Below are positions 1 to 12,163 of a DNA stretch of 64,000 nucleotides, in pieces (the first letter of the stretch is position 1; each line of letters begins with the position of its first letter). This DNA is from Pinus tabuliformis. Lineage: Eukaryota > Streptophyta > Pinopsida > Pinales > Pinaceae. A program made the position numbers and the translations under genes. The stretch is from contig CM062819.1 in the NCBI GenBank assembly GCA_031772625.1, positions 1,231,353,070 to 1,231,417,069 on the forward strand, read 5' to 3'. The notes beneath the pieces were generated by a model. That model was not told the origin of the DNA, did not search any database, and saw nothing but the letters and a program-made list of their open reading frames with translations.

Positions 1-411
1 AGTGCTAGCTTATTGTGGTCATTGTTGTTTTGAAACAAGTCTGTCAAGGCCTTCCACATTGCAAATGGAGTTTCCTTACTGTGGAGGTTCGAGACAACAT
101 GATCTCCAACTCCTTCTAAGATAATCCTTCTCACCTTTGCCACACACTTTCTCCACTCTGTCAGATCCTAAGTTTCAGTTGGCTTAGGAATGTCTTTGTC
201 TATGAATTCCTTAAGCCCGTTGTCTTCTAACACTGCCTCCATCCTATCCTTCCAAGCAATATAGTTCAATCTGCCCTCAAGGGCATATTCAAGTCTCAAT
301 CCGTAGAACGACATCCTACTGGCTGTCAAGTATGATACTGCAAATTTGATTTCTCATGCAAAATACAAACTTGTATTCTCCTCTTCTATAGTGATTCCAA
401 CTCTGATACCA
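1..411 (-). mobile_element. Copia element A, PBS and start of gag (fragment)
   Basis: Read on the minus strand, a tRNA-iMet-type primer binding site (TGGTATCAGAG, 401-411) directly follows the LTR at 412-1270. About 90 bases later comes a gag N-terminus beginning MSFYGLRLEYALEG, then ...WKDRMEAVLEDNGL. This is the UBN2/Copia gag type, whose protein packages the element RNA into cytoplasmic particles. The element runs off the left edge of the window, so only the first ~110 gag codons are visible. It is a fossil with at least one break in the visible part. It belongs to the same family as element B next to it and the solo LTR at 39.4 kb. Confidence 0.8.
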
Positions 412-1270
412 TGTAGAAAATACTTGTAGATTCAAACTACATATTGTAATATGCTAAAACAATTGACTTGAATCTACTCTACTCATCAGTGGAAACAATA
501 ATTGATCGATGAAATCACGAAGCATAAAATAAAAAGAATTCAATCACACATAACACAATAGTTTTATGGGGAAAACCACAACTAAAAACCCCTGCTATCT
601 GTATATTGCATTAATCATAAATTATGAGAAGATTACAATGTTTTTATCAAGCCCGAGCAAACTCTGCACTATCTCTATTTATCTCACTGCTTCACAAACT
701 AGCTATAGCCAATATTTAGCCAAATTTGTTGCATGCCAAGCTCATATTTCCTTGCACAGATTCCTAGGGAATTAGCCCATATTTAATTGGGAAACTCCTC
801 AATAATGAACTGTGCAATCCTCATAGGCCTTCCTTTGATTGCATGCACCACCTGTACAATTCAGATGATCATACAACTAATTTGTCCCTGAACTCCAATC
901 TCAACTGGGTCTTTCTCTGATTTGACATGCATGAGTTAATTATGAGTGAATCTTCAATTTACTGGTTGAGCAGTGCTAGTTACACCCCACTACTAAGTCT
1001 CCCACTAATCCCTCCATTAGTTGGAACTAGTTTAACTGAATCCAACTCAGTTAAACTAAATTAAATAATTACAACTCAATAAACTCAACTTGGGCCCCTA
1101 AAATTTAGCAACCACTCTACATGAGTTTGGATAGACTCCCAGCTTGAGTTAACTGAGCCAACTAAGTCAAATTAACTTAGTTAACTATTACAAGTTGATA
1201 CGAGAATTAGAATTACAATTTAATTCAAGGACAAAATTAAATTAGGATTTTCTTGTTGCATTTTTCAACA
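412..1270 (-). repeat. 5' LTR of Copia element A
   Basis: An 859-bp LTR. On the minus strand it begins TGTTGAAAAATGC and ends TTTTCTACA, immediately before the PBS. Ends and several internal blocks match the LTRs at 2979-3946 and 39435-40391, but with roughly a quarter of positions different by eye, so it is not the partner of either. Confidence 0.8.
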
Positions 1271-2978
1271 CCGAGCCTCCTGCTCTGCTATCAACACTTC
1301 TCTTCACTCCTCAATATCTGACTGACACTGATCCTCCTGCTACTGAATACTGTGGGCCTCCATAGAAAGGTAATGATCCATGAGGGTAACACTTCAATGG
1401 ACCCTGCCCAAATTTATGTAAATCTTGGACTAAGGATCTACATCGCTCCACCTCACTCCTGGAGGTATATTTGCATGTGCTCCCTCTGCCCACTTGGATC
1501 GAACTCTCCCCCTATTGGAGGTATTTGGTTGAGTAGATGTCTCCACTCTACCTCATGTCTGCTTCTCCATTTATGGTTTTTCCACAATTTCCTGAGGCTG
1601 CTTCTAAGGCTACATGTTGAGAGGTCTAACATGTCCCTCTCAGCCTGCATGCATCTTCTACCTCAAGTGCACATAGGTTCTTGACTTGAACCCCAATCTG
1701 CTTCACCTATCCCGTGGATATGTGTCTCAGGAATGCCTTTCTTTAACTGAATATCACATCGTAGCCATAGTCTTCCAAAACTGCAAGGGAGACAATATTC
1801 TTCTTTATACCCAGAACAAACATCACATCCTTGAGTCTGAGAGGGGAGCTTGACTCCCTCTGAGAGGTGACAATATCGATCTCAGTCGCACTGTGCCTTC
1901 CATCGTCTCCAAACTTAATGTTCATCTAGAAATATTTCTCCTCTAAGTCACTGAAAAATTATTTGTTCCCCGTCAAGTGAAATGAGGCACCACTATCCAG
2001 GGACCACATGCTCCCCATCACTGTGCTTTCCATGCATGTGATGAGAGTGAAGTCAAGCTCAAACTGTGAAGCCAAAGCTTCACCTGTTGCTGCTACTGCA
2101 GGCTCCTTCTTGCTTGCCTTCTTCTATGGACATTTCATGGCATAGTGCCCGAATTCATGACAATGAAAGCACTTGATTTTGGACAAGTCTTTCTGCTTGC
2201 CCTCTTGGCTGGAATGAGCCTCACCTTGGGACTTATTCCCCTTTGCCTTCTTTCCCTTTTTGACTAATGCAAAGTCCTCTTCCTCTTCTTTGGATGAGGT
2301 CCCATATCTGTTGCTTCGCCTTATTTCTTCCTGCACTAGATCAGACCATAATTGCTCCCAGCTTGGTAGTTTCTCTCTATCATTTACGAAATCTTGATAA
2401 CTATGCTAGCTCTTGCGAAGGCCAAAGAGATCTAGAGCTACCATATCTTCTTCAAGGATAGTAATACCGACCCCGCCAAGTTCATCTAAACCTGCTCAGG
2501 TACTATGAAATTGTTTCATTCTTTTTCATCTTAATACTTCGAAACTTGTCCTTGAGTGCCAACTTGATGTGGTCACTATTGTTCTCAAGAAAATTTGTCA
2601 GTGTTTTTGACATCGTGAATGGAGTCTCTTTCCTATGGAAATTCGAGACAATATGATCCCAAACTCCCTCCAATATGATCCTCCTAATTTAGCCACATCC
2701 TTATTCCACTGAGCAAGATCCTGAGCATTAGATGTTGGGGGTTTTGATACATCTGCCTTGATGTATTCTAGCAGCCCATTATCATCCAATACTACCTCCA
2801 TGCAGATCTTCGAAGCCACAAAATTTGTGGTTTCTTCCAAAGCATACTCAAACCTGAGTCCATTGAAAGCCATCTTTTGAGCCCTGGAGAAAACCTATAA
2901 CATTGATCTTCAAATTCGAATCTCCTGCACTCACAACTTCGAAATCTCTTCTCTACTGTGAATCTAGCTTTGATACAA
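1271..2978 (-). mobile_element. Copia element B, gag to pre-integrase part (partial)
   Basis: Minus-strand internal region. In order from the LTR: gag N-terminus (2598-2873, starts MAFNGLRFEYALEE), a CCHC zinc knuckle (KCFHCHEFGHYAMKC, about 2124-2170) after a basic linker, a protease/post-protease segment (1743-1925, VLGIKKNIVSLAVLEDYGYD) and a weak pre-integrase zone. It stops at 1270 against the LTR of element A. No integrase, RT or RNase H follows in the window. Several breaks are present, so it is an old, decayed copy. The remaining half may lie left of the window if element A inserted into B. Confidence 0.75.
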
Positions 2979-3946
2979 TGTAGAAAGTAATGTGTAGATT
3001 CTAAATTACTCATGAAAATTTCTAAATCAAAAGACTAGAAGCTACTCTACTAATTTGCGGAAGTAAATTCATGATCGAGAACACAAATCATTAACATGCA
3101 TCAAGATTCAATACACATACACAAAGATTTATCTAGGGGAAAACAACTGCTCAAAACCCGTTACTATCTATATTGCATTAATCAAAGAATCTGGATGAAT
3201 ACAATATGCTATGCTCAAGCTTGAGCTCAATGTGCACCTGTATCTTCTATCCTCTGCCTGACTGACTGACCTTGGCCAATAATTAGCTAAAATTTCAAGC
3301 CTCCAAGTTCCTATTTCCTTGCGTTGTTCCCTTGGGAATTAGGCCCCTAGTTAACAAGAATTTTCCTCATCTGGATTGCACAATTCCTTTAGGTCAATTC
3401 TTTGACTACATGCACCACCTATATAACTTGGATTAGTTTACAACTGATAGTAAACTTCCTTGGAATCTCCATCTCAACTAGGTAACTCGAATTCTCTGCA
3501 TGCATGAGCTAATTTACGTTGATTGATTAGTTATATGGATGATCACTGAGTGTGGTTGAAGTTCCACTTATACAACTTGATCTTCCAATAGTTCCTCCAA
3601 TAGTTAGAACTAGTTTAACTGAACATAATTAAATTTATCTGAATTAAATTGCTACAGCTGAAATTAACTCAACCTAGGCTCCTAAAATTTAGGAACCCAC
3701 TACACACAACTGAACTTCATGCCCCTAACTCAAATTAACTAATCTAGACTCCTATTTTTAGGAATCAACTCAAGTAAATTGGACATCAACTCATTAAATC
3801 GAATTCACTGTTCTTAATTGAGTGACAAGTGTTATGTCACCTCAATTAACTCCTCGAAGTTGTCTGTTGATGTGGAAATTTGATTTTTTCTCAATTTTAA
3901 TTAAGGCAAAAATCAAAATTGAGACTTTCGTGCTGCATTTTCAACA
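2979..3946 (-). repeat. 5' LTR of Copia element B
   Basis: A 968-bp LTR reading TGTTGAAAATGCAGC ... CTTTCTACA on the minus strand, followed by a degenerate PBS (about 2968-2978). Flanking bases on the outer side are TTACA. Same family as the LTRs at 412-1270 and 39435-40391. Confidence 0.8.
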
Positions 3947-4433
3947 TTACATCTGTCATTTGTCACGATTGCCCCTCAACTTGTCAAACGCCTAGAGCCT
4001 CCAAGCTATATTTGTAATCCGTAGATATTTAAGATGGGAGATGGTTTTAAGTTTGCAATTCAGTTGGCTTGAATGTTGTTTCATTCCACACTTGACCATT
4101 ATATTAGATAAACTTTTGTTTATTGTTCTCCCATGATAGTTATGCATATAATAACATGACTTGTGAGCTATAAGGACTCAGGCTCTTCAACCTAGTCATC
4201 GATCTTATAACTTTTTTGGGTATTCTCTCTACTCTAGCCCTATTTGTTTAATTTGATTATCTATGTTTTCTATCTAAGGTTGTCCTCAGTTGTAATTTTG
4301 GGGCTTTCCTTTCCCCTTTTTTTCCCAGGTCTCTTTACTAATTTTGTTTATCCCTCAAGTCTACCCCTCTGGTTCCATTGCAATTTCATATTTCCACTGC
4401 CATTGGTTCCATAGGATTCCCCTGAAGCTTTAA
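3947..4433. other. Spacer without gene
   Basis: AT-rich DNA between two LTR elements. No sustained coding frame, RNA gene or repeat is recognised. Bases 4429-4433 (TTTAA) are the left target-site duplication of the next element. Confidence 0.6.
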
Positions 4434-4859
4434 TGTTGGGTTGTGTTATATTCTTTCCACGTAGTTAACAGGGGGTTTGAGGGGCACCCGTAACCCCACT
4501 TTATGGGGTCCGGGGCAGCGCCCTAGAAAATTTTGGTTTTGGACCCTATGTTAGGTTGGGCAGACCCACCTATGGTTTTGTGCATGATTTTCGCACATGT
4601 TTTTTGGACGCGATGGTTTTCGGTCCATGGTATTGGATGCGATGGTTTTTAGTCCTTGGTATTGGATGCTTCGGCATGTATAAATATGTATTATAACATT
4701 GAAAGGAACATAATGAAAAATCAAGCTGGTAATCTCGGTTTTGGGATCCAGGGGAAAATTTCTGTGTATATGTGTTTTATGTGTTATGCTCTCACATTAT
4801 TTATTTTCTGTGTTTTAGAATTCCTATGCAGGTAATTTTGTACGGGGTTAAAACCTACA
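4434..4859 (+). repeat. 5' LTR of Copia element C
   Basis: A 426-bp LTR, TGTTGGGTTGTG ... AACCTACA. It contains a TATA box (TATAAATA, 4679-4686) as likely Pol II promoter, and a tandem pair of 29-bp units (4610-4638 and 4639-4667, each ending TATTGGAT). The tandem pair matters for interpreting the broken 3' LTR. Confidence 0.9.
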
Positions 4860-4861
4860 TT

Positions 4862-4873
4862 TGGTATCATAGC
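4862..4873 (+). promoter_or_regulatory. Primer binding site of Copia element C
   Basis: TGGTATCATAGC starts two bases after the LTR end. It is one base off the plant consensus complementary to the 3' end of initiator tRNA-Met. Confidence 0.85.
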
Positions 4874-4981
4874 AGATTTGGCTTCAAGGGGATGCCTTTA
4901 TTGCTGAGGGGTTTCGCTCGGGCCTGTGGTAGACCCTGTTCAGTGGGAGATCTGCGAGATCGATTCTGGTGGTGAAAGAAG

Positions 4982-5760
4982 ATGGCAAGTAGTGGAAAGA
5001 TAGAGATCGAGAAATTTAATGGTCAGAGTTTTGAGTTTTGGAAACTCAAGATGGAGGATCTGTTGGTGGATAAAGATCAGTGGATCGCAGTAGATCCGGG
5101 TACTAAACCAACAGGAGTGTCCGATGAAGAATGGAAGAATTTGGATCAGAAGGCAAAGAGCACAATACGATTGTGTGTCTCAGATTCAGTATTGCTGAAT
5201 GTATCAGGGGAAGCTACAACAAAGGCTTTGTGGGACAAGTTAGGGACTTTGTACCAATCTAAGTCTCTGGTGAATAAACTGTTCCTACGGAAAAAGCTGT
5301 ATAACCTAAGGATGAAAGATGGAGACTCGGTGACAGAGCATCTGAACGCATTTAATACTGTGGTAAGTCAGTTAGCATCTGTTGATATTAAAATTTCAGA
5401 TGAAGATAAGTGCATCAGTTTGTTGTGTTCTCTACCAGATTCGTGGGATAGTCTGGTTATTGCAATAGGTAGCAATGCAACTACCTTGCAGTTTGATGAA
5501 ATAGTATCAGGCTTGCTAACGGAGGAGATGAGACAGAAAAATATGGAGAGCCAAAATGGTGATGCCTTGTTTGTACGAGGACGGTCCCAGAACAGAAATA
5601 AAAATAAGTCATTGAGTGGGAGATCTAAATCTAGAGGGAGATCTAAATCTCCAGGAAAACCTGTAAAGGTGGTGTGCTAGAAATGCGGAAAGGAAGGCCA
5701 CTTTAAAAGGGATTGTAAATCTAAAGCTCCTGATAAAGGAAAGGGATCTGATGAGGCTCC
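4982..5760 (+). pseudogene. gag of Copia element C
   Basis: Starts MASSGKIEIEKFNGQ, the N-terminus of Copia gag proteins of the TNT1-94-like annotation group, with W-x-x-K-MEDLLVDKDQW following. The UBN2 helical domain occupies about residues 10-170, then a basic RS-rich linker, then a CCHC knuckle (KCGKEGHFKRDC, about 5683-5718) that would bind genomic RNA. The start at 4982 is the first ATG after the leader and matches family starts. It is a fossil reading frame. Confidence 0.85.
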
Positions 5761-5799
5761 TTCTGCAGAGGCGAAAACCACCTCAGATAAAGGTGGGGA

Positions 5800-8700
5800 T
5801 GTGTACTTGGCTTCTTCAAGTACACATGTAGATCATGAGGCATGGTTAATTGACTCAGGTGCATCCTTTCACTTCACTCCCCATAGAGAGTGGTTATGTG
5901 AGTATGAGAAATATGATGGTGGTGACGTCTTCTTGGGGGATGACAGGAAGGCTAGAATCATTGGTCGTGGAAAAGTAAAGTTGAAGCTACAAGGTGGAAG
6001 GGTTAGAACACTTCCGAGTGTTCTGCATATTTCTGCATTAGCCAAAAATCTGATTTCCGTTAGTAAGTTGGATGATGCAGGTGTAAAAACAGTGTTCGAG
6101 AAGGATACCTGCAAAATGGTTCAGGGAGCACTGGTATTGATGTGGGGAGTTCGGATTGGAACTCTGTACAAGCTGCAAGATAGCACTGTTATTGATGGGT
6201 GCAATAGTTCTATGGTTCCTGAAAGTGGAGCAGAAAATCTAGTGGTCTCTGGAGAAAAGACCATGCTGTGGCATCAAAGGCTTGGACATATTGGAGAGAA
6301 GGGCCTTCGAATACTTCATGGTAAAGGTATGGTAGAAGTATGAGTAATAGCTCTCTGGATTTTGATTTCTATGGAAATTGTGTATGCGGGAAGCAGAATC
6401 GGGTGAGTTTCCCTCTGGTGGTAATAGGGCGAAACATATATTAGAGCTTGTGCACAGTGATGTGTTTGGACCTGTGAAGGTTCCATCACTGGGTAATTCT
6501 GTGTACTATGTATCATTTATAGATGACTTCTCAAGGAATACATGGATATATTTCCTTAAGAAGAAATCTAAAGTCTTTGACAGGTTTAAAGAATTCAAGG
6601 CTCTGGTGGAAAACCAGACAGAGAAGAAGATAAAGGTGCTGAGAACAGATAATGGTGGAGAGTTTTGCAGTAAGGAATTTGAAGAATTCTGTAAGAAGTG
6701 TGGTATAGCACGGCAGAAGACTACTCCATATACACCTCAGCAAAATGGAGTTGCAAAAAGAATGAACAAGACCTTGATGGAAAGGGCAAGAAGCATGCTT
6801 AGTGGTGTCGGGTTAGGACAAGAATTCTGGGCAGAGGCGGTAGATACTGCATGTTACCTGGTCAACAGGTCACCTTCATCAGCGTTGGAGGATAAGACTC
6901 CACAAGAGGTATGGACTGGTAAGAAACCCTCTCTTTTGCATCTGAGGGTATTTGGATGTGATGCATATGTACATGTTCCAAAGGAGAAAAGAACAAAGAT
7001 AGTAAATCTGAAAAGTGCATCTTTATCGGGTATAAGGATGGTTTAAAGGGTTATAAGCTTTGGAACCCAGTAATAAGGAAGGTTATGTACAGCCGAGATG
7101 TGGTGTTTAGAGAGGTGAAAGATGTTATTAAACATGAAGTCCAACCAAAGGAACATGAGAAGATAGAGCTTGAGCTAAAGGAGGAAGAATCAGACTCTAC
7201 AACAGAGGAATCAGAAGATGAAGAGCCACAAACTCCGGTTGTGAGAAGATCAGTTCAAGAAAGAAGGTAGCCAGAAAGGTATAGTCCATCTGCTTTCTGT
7301 TCAAATTTTGCTTTGTCTGTTACTAATGATGATCCCAGAACTGTGAAGGAAGCAGTGGATTCAGAGGATGGAAAACTCTGGAAAGAGGCCATGGTTGATG
7401 AAATGGCATCTTTGCACAAAAATGAGGCTTGGGATCTGGTGGAGTTGTCGGCTGGAAAGAAACCCATTGGCAGCAAATGGGTGTTCAAAAGGAAGACAAA
7501 TGCAGAAGGAAAAGTGGAGAAATACAAAGCTCGATTGGTAGCAAAAGGTTATTCCCAGGTGTTGGGAATTGATTTTGGTGATATTTTTTCTCCTGTTGCC
7601 AAGGTAACTTCTATTAGATTACTTTTATCTGTTGTCGCTGCTTTTGATTTTGAGGTAGAACAGATGGATGTGAAGACAACATTTCTTCATGGGGATTTGG
7701 AAGAGGAAATATACATGAAGCAACCTGAAGGCTTTGCGGAGAAGGGTAAGAAAGAATTGGTATGCAAGTTAAAGAAGTCTCTGTATGTGTTAAAAGAGTC
7801 ACCAAGGATGTGGTATCAGAAATTTGATACATTTATATGGGGACTTGGCTTCACCAGAAGCAAAGCAGATCATTGTGTGTATTTTAAATTAATTGGTGAC
7901 TGTGTTATTTACCTGGTCTGTATGTGGATGATATGTCGCTGATTGGAAATGACAAAGAAATTATCCAGGATTTGAAGACCCAATTGTCCTCCAAATTCGA
8001 CATGAAAGATCTTGGTGCTGCAAACTATATTTTTGGCATGGAAATTAAAAGAGATCGGGCAAAGAGGAAGCTTTGGTTAAACCAGAGGAAGTATGTCGAG
8101 ACAATATTGTAGAGGTTTAATATGCAGGATAGTAAACCGATGAAGGTTCCTATTCCTGTAGTTGTGAGGTTATCTGTTGAACAGTGTCCCAAGACACAAG
8201 AAGAGGAAGAGGACATGTCCTGTGTTCCATATGCAAGTGCAGTCGGTAGCCTGATGTATGCAATGGTTTGTACTAGACTAGACATTGCACATGCAGTGGG
8301 AGTATTGAGCAGGTTTATGTCAAAACCAGGGATGGAGCATTGGACAGCAGTGAAGTGGGTTTTCAGGTATTTGCGTGGCACTCATGATTATGGTTTGTGC
8401 TACCAAGGAAGACCAGGATTGGACAGAGTGTTGGATATTCATGGCTTTGTTGATGCAGACTAGGCTGGAGATCTGGATCAGAGAAGATCTACAAGTGGGT
8501 ATGTGTTTAACCTATTTGGAGGTGCAATCAGTTAGATGAGAAAGAAACAATCTGTAGTGGCACTATCAACTACAGAGGCAGAATACATGGCAGCCACTCA
8601 TGCAAGCAAGGAAGCAGTTTGGTTTCAGAGATTGTGTTCAAGTACGGGGTTAGTACAGGAAGCTATAAGGATAGAATATGATAGCTAAAGTGCAATTTTC

Positions 8701-8905
8701 TTGGCAAAGAACCCCGCATATCATTCAAAGACAAAGCACATTGATGTTCAGTATCACTTTGTGAGGGATATGATAGAAGACAAAAAGGTGTTGCTAGTAA
8801 AGGTGGACACTTTGAAGAATACTACAGATGCATTGACAAAATCTGTGAGCTCTGAGAAGTTCTCTTCGTGTAGAGAGACAATGGCATTTCAGGGCTGGAA
8901 AAATG
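5800..8905 (+). pseudogene. pol of Copia element C (PR-INT-RT-RNase H)
   Basis: Domains in order: aspartic protease with DSGA (about 5850); pre-integrase zone with LWHQRLGHIG (about 6265); integrase core (about 6430-7050) with the D-x-D, TDNGGEF and TPYTPQQNGVAKRMN blocks; reverse transcriptase (7313-8115) with KARLVAKGYSQ, QMDVKTTFLHGDLEEEIYM and the catalytic YxDD region; RNase H (about 8455-8905) with the ALSTTEAEYMA block and KTKHIDVQYHFVRD. The layout is standard Copia. Several breaks make it non-functional, although stretches between them are well preserved. Confidence 0.88.
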
Positions 8906-8955
8906 ACTAAGCTCTCTTATGGCCCCCTGTGGAAAGAAAACAACAAGTGGGAGAA

Positions 8956-9159
8956 TGTTGGGTTGTGTTATATTCTTTCCACGTAGTTAACAGGGGGTTT
9001 GAGGGGCACCCGTAACCCCACTTTATGGGGTCCGGTGCAGCGCCCCGGAAAATTTTGGTTTTGGACCCTATGTTAGGTTGGGCGGACCCACCTATGGTTT
9101 TGTGCATGATTTTCGCACATGTTTTTTGGACGCGATGGTTTTCGGTCCATGGTATTGGA
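8956..9159 (+). repeat. 3' LTR of Copia element C, left part
   Basis: Begins TGTTGGGTTGTG right after a purine tract (CAAGTGGGAGAA) and matches the 5' LTR closely, with about 4 differences in 204 bases. It is interrupted inside the 29-bp tandem unit by the nested element. Confidence 0.9.
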
Positions 9160-12004
9160 TGTTATCACTCAGGTTGTCCTTAAGCTCCGGAAGGATACGG
9201 CCGAGGTAACCACTAACCAACTTTGGACTGCAGGCTCTAGCCCACTTGTAGTCAGAGAGGGCTCTCTCTATCTGATTTAGCTATGTTTGAATATAATATT
9301 AGGCTAGTTATTGGGTCCAGGGGGTTATGATTATGTTTGGTTGGGAAGATGATGCTTTCAGGCAGAGAGGCACAATATAAACTGGTCAGTCTCGAACCAT
9401 TGGGCATGGAGTCAAAGAGAAGGGCTGCTGATGCATTTTACTGGTTGCAAGAGGAATGAGGGGCAAGATAGCTGCATATGGAACAAATCTTCAAGGCAAA
9501 AGGGTGGAGTGAATACCAAGGCATGAGAGGCAATGAAGAATCTCTCAAACATCTTTAGCAGAGGGAAGATGAATGAAGTCTGCCTGGGGCAATTAAGAAT
9601 TCTCAGACAGGAGACAGTCATATGTGAAATAGAGCAAACATGAGCCATAACCGGAATTCATATTTATGTCTAATTCAAGAGGAAAACATCAAGAAAGCTA
9701 CAGAAGCTGAGCATAGAGTGCTTTAAGCAAATTCTAGACTAATCTTTTGTTCTGCAACCTGAGCATGTATGAAACTGAAATACAGAGGTGAGAAACACTT
9801 ATTTGCTCATACACAGCACATGAAATCCCACATTCATTTCTTCATAACCAGAAGGAGCACACCCGACAGTCTATTCTCCAAAAGCCTTCAGCTATCTTTG
9901 ATTACAGAGAAAATAACAGTTACACAGTGCGGGTCTCTTCTGGAACAAACATCGTCCAACAACCCCTACTAAACTAAACAGGGGCATATATATACAAAAC
10001 TGTTTACAAAATATCCTAAAATATCTGAAAATATCTGAAGGATGAGTCACTTCCTTCATAATTTCTCCTACCGACTCTCTAAGATATTTTTACAGAATTT
10101 AAAGCTACTTAAATACAATACAACAGCCGCTTGCTGTCTGTCAGGAGTCCTTTTGACCTTTGGGAGCAAACTGGGATGGCCGAGCGCCTTTGCACTGATT
10201 TTGAGGATCCTTGATGTTCCTTGCCATGGTACTGCTGTATCAGGCAGCTCATTCAGATTGATGAACTGTGCTTAGTCGCTGTCCTCTTCGTTCAACAGCC
10301 TCCACAGATCTCCCTGGTAGATTTAAAACAGGAGTCATTGCAGAAATGCTGACTCGCGGCTACCCAACGACTGATTCATGGATTTTAGGGGAGAAAAAGT
10401 CGCAAAAAGCACACAGGAGACAGAACAGTCTTTTAGTGAAAAATGTGAAAAACGCGATTTTTGGGCAAAAATATGGAAAATTTGGTCTTTGGGCGCCTTT
10501 TTTGGATGACGTCACCGGGTGGGGTCGGGTACGAAATGATGACGTGGCAGCTGGAGAATGGTCCACGTGGACGGGTGACGTGGCGGACAGCTCGGAGCAA
10601 TGGCGGACGGGGCGCTGATGCGGTGATGACGTAGCAGTGATGCTGGCAGTGACGCTGGCAAGGCGGGTTCACCGAAACCGGAAATGGTTAGCGGTTTCAT
10701 ATCGCACCGCCTTCCATACGGAAGCGGAATTGTCAGAGGGGGCTCCGATACAATCTGGGGGTGACGCGTGGCACTGCCCTGACGTCACCCTCTGACGGAT
10801 TTCGGGTGGTAAAGGGCGGACAGAGGAGGCGGCCCAAAATGAATGTGGACCGTCGGATGGGAGGGCCCAGATCCGACGGTGGACGGAAGGTGAAGGTGCA
10901 CGATGGGTACGGAGGAGGGACGTGGAGAGGTGGCGGTTTGCGGGAGGGCAGTTTCTGGTTTCCCCGCACCGCTAATGGAGGAAAGTGGTAATGGGGAGGG
11001 GGGCTCCGAACACCTCCGTTGGTTGCCACGTGGCGGGGGTACGGACCCGAAACCACCCATCCCCCGGGCGTTATAGCTCGGCATGTTGGCGGCCGAAAAA
11101 GCCCGCCCACCGTTGGATCGGGCGACGCGGGAGATCAACGGCTGGCGGCGGATAACGGAGCTGGGCGCAATTTCGGGGCGGGGCCCGCCCAAAATTTAAT
11201 ATTAACGCGTGGTGATATATGGGTCAAAACTTTGGTTTAAGAGGGTTTTAATGGGTTTCAAACGCATATGGGTTAATATGTCGGGGTTTTTAATAAGTTT
11301 TTTGAAAAGAAGGGTGAATGTGGGTTTAATGAGGGCTGTTAATCTAACCAGGGGTTAGAGTAATCCCAAGTAAGGGTTGACTATAGTCCCTGGTGGACTA
11401 ATGTCTCCCATAGAAGTGCTAATTAGCTATAATGCTAAGGGGGGGAATATTTATATATTTTTTGGGGTTTTTTGCATAGAATGCTATAATAATAGGGGGA
11501 GGGGTAGCACTTAGGGATTTATATAGTAAAATTAGAAATTAATATGAATTGGGGATGTGAGAGAGGGGTAAAGAGCTAAGTTTAATGAGTAAACCTAGTC
11601 TTAGAAGTAGATGGGAGTGAGGGAAGATTTTACACAAGAAATGTGGTTTCTTTTCGGAGGAAGATGCTACCACTTGACATGAAATTTACAAATGAGAAAT
11701 GTATGGAAGACTGATCAGGCAGATCCTGCAGTGCTCCAGGGGATGTTAGTAAGAAGCTTTTGAAGGGGATGAGGGAAGTTAGACATGCTTCACCTTGCTG
11801 CAACTGATAAATTGCCTCGAACCCAGAGTAAATTACTTACAAAATTTAGAACACATTGGTAGCCCTTTAGACTAGGACAGTCTGCTGCACACTTCCTTGA
11901 CCATCTGTAGCAAATATGGAGCATTGCAACCTGCGAAGTCCGACATATTTGGAATTTCCCTACCAATCATGAAATATGAAACCTATTGGTATAGGTAGCT
12001 AACA
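9160..12004 (-). repeat. 3' LTR of the gag-only element
   Basis: About 2.85 kb. On the plus strand it starts TGTTATCACTCAGG and is taken to end ...AGCTAACA, giving TGTTA/TAACA terminal inverted repeats. The left edge is exact, since it cuts the Copia LTR. The right edge is inferred from the TAACA and could be off. On the minus strand a TATA box (TATATAAAT, 11517-11525) lies near the LTR start, upstream of a long GC-rich stretch. Confidence 0.75.
10505..11036. promoter_or_regulatory. GC-rich island with a cluster of ACGT-core (bZIP/G-box) sites in the LTR
   Basis: About eight ACGT cores in ~530 bp, including GATGACGTCACC (near 10506), GATGACGTGG (10538), TCCACGTGGA (10562), GTGACGTGG (10575), GATGACGTAG (10625), TGACGTCACC (10779) and GCCACGTGGC (11026). 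These match CRE/as-1-like and G-box or ABRE-like plant bZIP target forms. The second LTR repeats the cluster at about 15706-16240 with small differences. Binding is inference. Confidence 0.5.
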
Positions 12005-12163
12005 GTGGCTCCACTTGGGGATGGTCTTTCCTTGTGAAAGGCCAAGAACAACAGGTCAGACTGCCTTGCATTCAATTGTTGCTGTGATCTTGCCAAATTT
12101 CCGTGGCTGGTTGCCTTATTGATCCTACTTGCCTACCTACCCTAATCAGCACTTACTTTGATG

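Noticed and set aside
1311-1684. Frames of 60-110 codons on both strands
   Set aside because: Shadows over the decayed pre-integrase zone of Copia B; no independent content.
9412-10275. Short frames that recur almost unchanged at 14608-15477
   Set aside because: The conservation only reflects the duplicated LTR, not selection on protein.
10733-11192. Overlapping 75-135 codon frames on both strands (also at 15934-16393)
   Set aside because: They come from the GC-rich LTR island where stop codons are rare; both strands are open at once and the protein has no domain.
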